Shown: one piece after another, positions 40,485 to 40,997 of the stretch | Numbering within the stretch: position 1 is the stretch's first letter | Layout of the letters: every line of letters starts with the position of its first letter | From: Flavobacteriales bacterium | Lineage (GTDB): Bacteria > Bacteroidota > Bacteroidia > Flavobacteriales > BACL11 | NCBI GenBank assembly: GCA_002697505.1 | Contig: NZWA01000089.1 | Span: 1 to 40,997 of the forward strand | Direction: 5' to 3' | Length of the DNA stretch: 40,997 nucleotides | Made by a program: the position numbers and the translations under genes | Notes under the pieces: generated by a model | Seen by the model: the letters and a program-made list of their open reading frames with translations, nothing else | Databases searched by the model: none | Told to the model about the DNA's origin: nothing

Positions 40485-40600
40485 CCCTAAGCGAATTAAT
40501 AACACATTCTATCTCTATCGAGATATATGGGTGCGTACTATTATTTATCGCTAGCTTGATATTTAGTATTAATAAGGTTTGATTCATAGAAGGAGTTATT

Positions 40601-40699
40601 ATGCAGGAATTCAATACAATCGGTTTAGATATACATTTCTTAATAGTGGTGTTGATTATTATTATTGCTATGTTAGTATATGACTATTCACAGTCATGA
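40601..40699 (+). CDS. 32-residue membrane micropeptide
   Basis: Preceded by AGGAG (40591-40595), 5 bases before ATG. Starts MQEFNTIGLDIHFLIVVLII and ends LVYDYSQS: one membrane helix. Stop overlaps the next ATG (ATGA), so it is coupled to the following gene. Confidence 0.55.
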   Translation: MQEFNTIGLDIHFLIVVLIIIIAMLVYDYSQS

Positions 40700-40997
40700 A
40701 TGTAGTACTCTCTATTATATTGTTCTTTATACTACCATGTATATTATTATCAAGAGGTACTATCGCAGAAGATAACTTTGAACCTCAATTAGATAAGATT
40801 GCTCATTTAGGTGTATCGTTTGGTTTATACTATACATTCTATACATTATATAGTGATTCGTTATTAATCACTTTATCTGATAGTATACCGATTCCATTAC
40901 ACTCTATGATTAGTGCCACCGCGATTGGATTCTCTTATGAAGTATATCAGAGTACCACATTCTCGAAGAGTGATGGATTTAGTAAACACGATATGGT
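40696..40997 (+). CDS. YfiM/DUF2279- or VanZ-like membrane protein, 3' end cut by window
   Basis: At least 100 residues, running off the right edge. It has a hydrophobic start (VLSIILFFILPCILLS) and then LDKIAHLGVSFGLYYTFYTL. A second hydrophobic segment follows, with SATAIGFSYEVYQSTTFSKS and GFSKHDM. The order DK.xH, G.xxE and GFSxxD fits small envelope proteins of the YfiM/DUF2279 and VanZ-like groups. These include conserved membrane proteins of unknown activity. Start overlaps the micropeptide stop by 4 bases. Confidence 0.5.
   Translation, partial: MNVVLSIILFFILPCILLSRGTIAEDNFEPQLDKIAHLGVSFGLYYTFYTLYSDSLLITLSDSIPIPLHSMISATAIGFSYEVYQSTTFSKSDGFSKHDM

Noticed and set aside
40070..40600. 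tRNA gene in the non-coding block
   Set aside because: No T-loop (GGTTCRANNCC-like) or acceptor stem of 7 bp could be built; hairpins do not form a canonical cloverleaf.
40414..40614. 66-codon open frame on the minus strand
   Set aside because: It crosses the terminator, operator and hairpins of the non-coding block, has no ribosome binding site and no recognisable domain.

Overview
This window is almost certainly part of the genome of a large, AT-rich (roughly 30% GC), lytic-type marine myovirus of the broad T4-like kind. All genes lie on the + strand, are tightly packed and often overlap (TAATG, ATGA). The replication core is recognisable: family-B DNA polymerase (gp43-like), sliding clamp (gp45-like), clamp-loader large subunit (gp44-like) and a divergent clamp-loader small subunit (gp62-like). 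A coenzyme-B12-dependent ribonucleotide reductase, cut by the left edge, supplies dNTPs. No virion structural genes, tRNAs or CRISPR arrays are seen. The phage carries a complete TonB-dependent receptor with an N-terminal carboxypeptidase-regulatory-like domain, a type typical of Bacteroidota, Marinimicrobia and other FCB-group bacteria, so an FCB-type host is inferred. Promoters are of ordinary TTGACA/TATATT form with AGGAG ribosome binding sites, unlike classical Bacteroidota promoters.

Layout. 1-3.8 kb: ribonucleotide reductase and the receptor, the latter ending in its own terminator. 3.8-9.8 kb: polymerase, HNH-like small protein, clamp, DNA methyltransferase, clamp loader. 9.8-15.9 kb: glycosyltransferase, zinc ribbon, an amino acid:carrier-protein ligase (class II aaRS-like) fused to a GNAT domain, a probable ATP-grasp protein with a degenerate Hint domain, DUF1330, gp62-like protein and a ClpP-like protease. 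15.9-19 kb: DUF1599 protein, nucleotide-sugar dehydrogenase, Fe-S RecB/Cas4-like nuclease, SLOG protein, small ribbon-helix-helix protein. 19-37.4 kb: a long surface-glycan cluster. It has about nine glycosyltransferases, HpcH-like aldolase, LdpA-like Fe-S protein, HAD phosphatase, CMP-sugar synthetase, epimerase, polysaccharide deacetylase, SPASM radical SAM enzyme, SGNH esterase and sulfotransferase. 37.4-41 kb: small membrane or secreted proteins with different base composition, a degenerate HNH regulator and a 540-bp non-coding block with tandem repeats, promoters on both strands and a terminator.

How it fits together. The left half copies DNA and supplies precursors. The right half would build, activate, transfer and decorate (deacetylate, acylate, sulfate) a sugar polymer. 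Its target may be the host envelope (altering phage receptors) or phage particles; the sequence does not say which. Two recurring regulatory motifs were found: a promoter family with an invariant 18-bp spacer (four copies) and a TATATATGTATATAT element (three copies).

Most interesting points: no GATC site was found anywhere in the 41 kb, even inside the receptor gene; the aaRS-like ligase-GNAT fusion beside the ATP-grasp/Hint protein; an LdpA-like protein in a phage sugar-acid cluster; and the structured non-coding block at 40.1-40.6 kb. All assignments come from reading motifs by eye; no database search was run.
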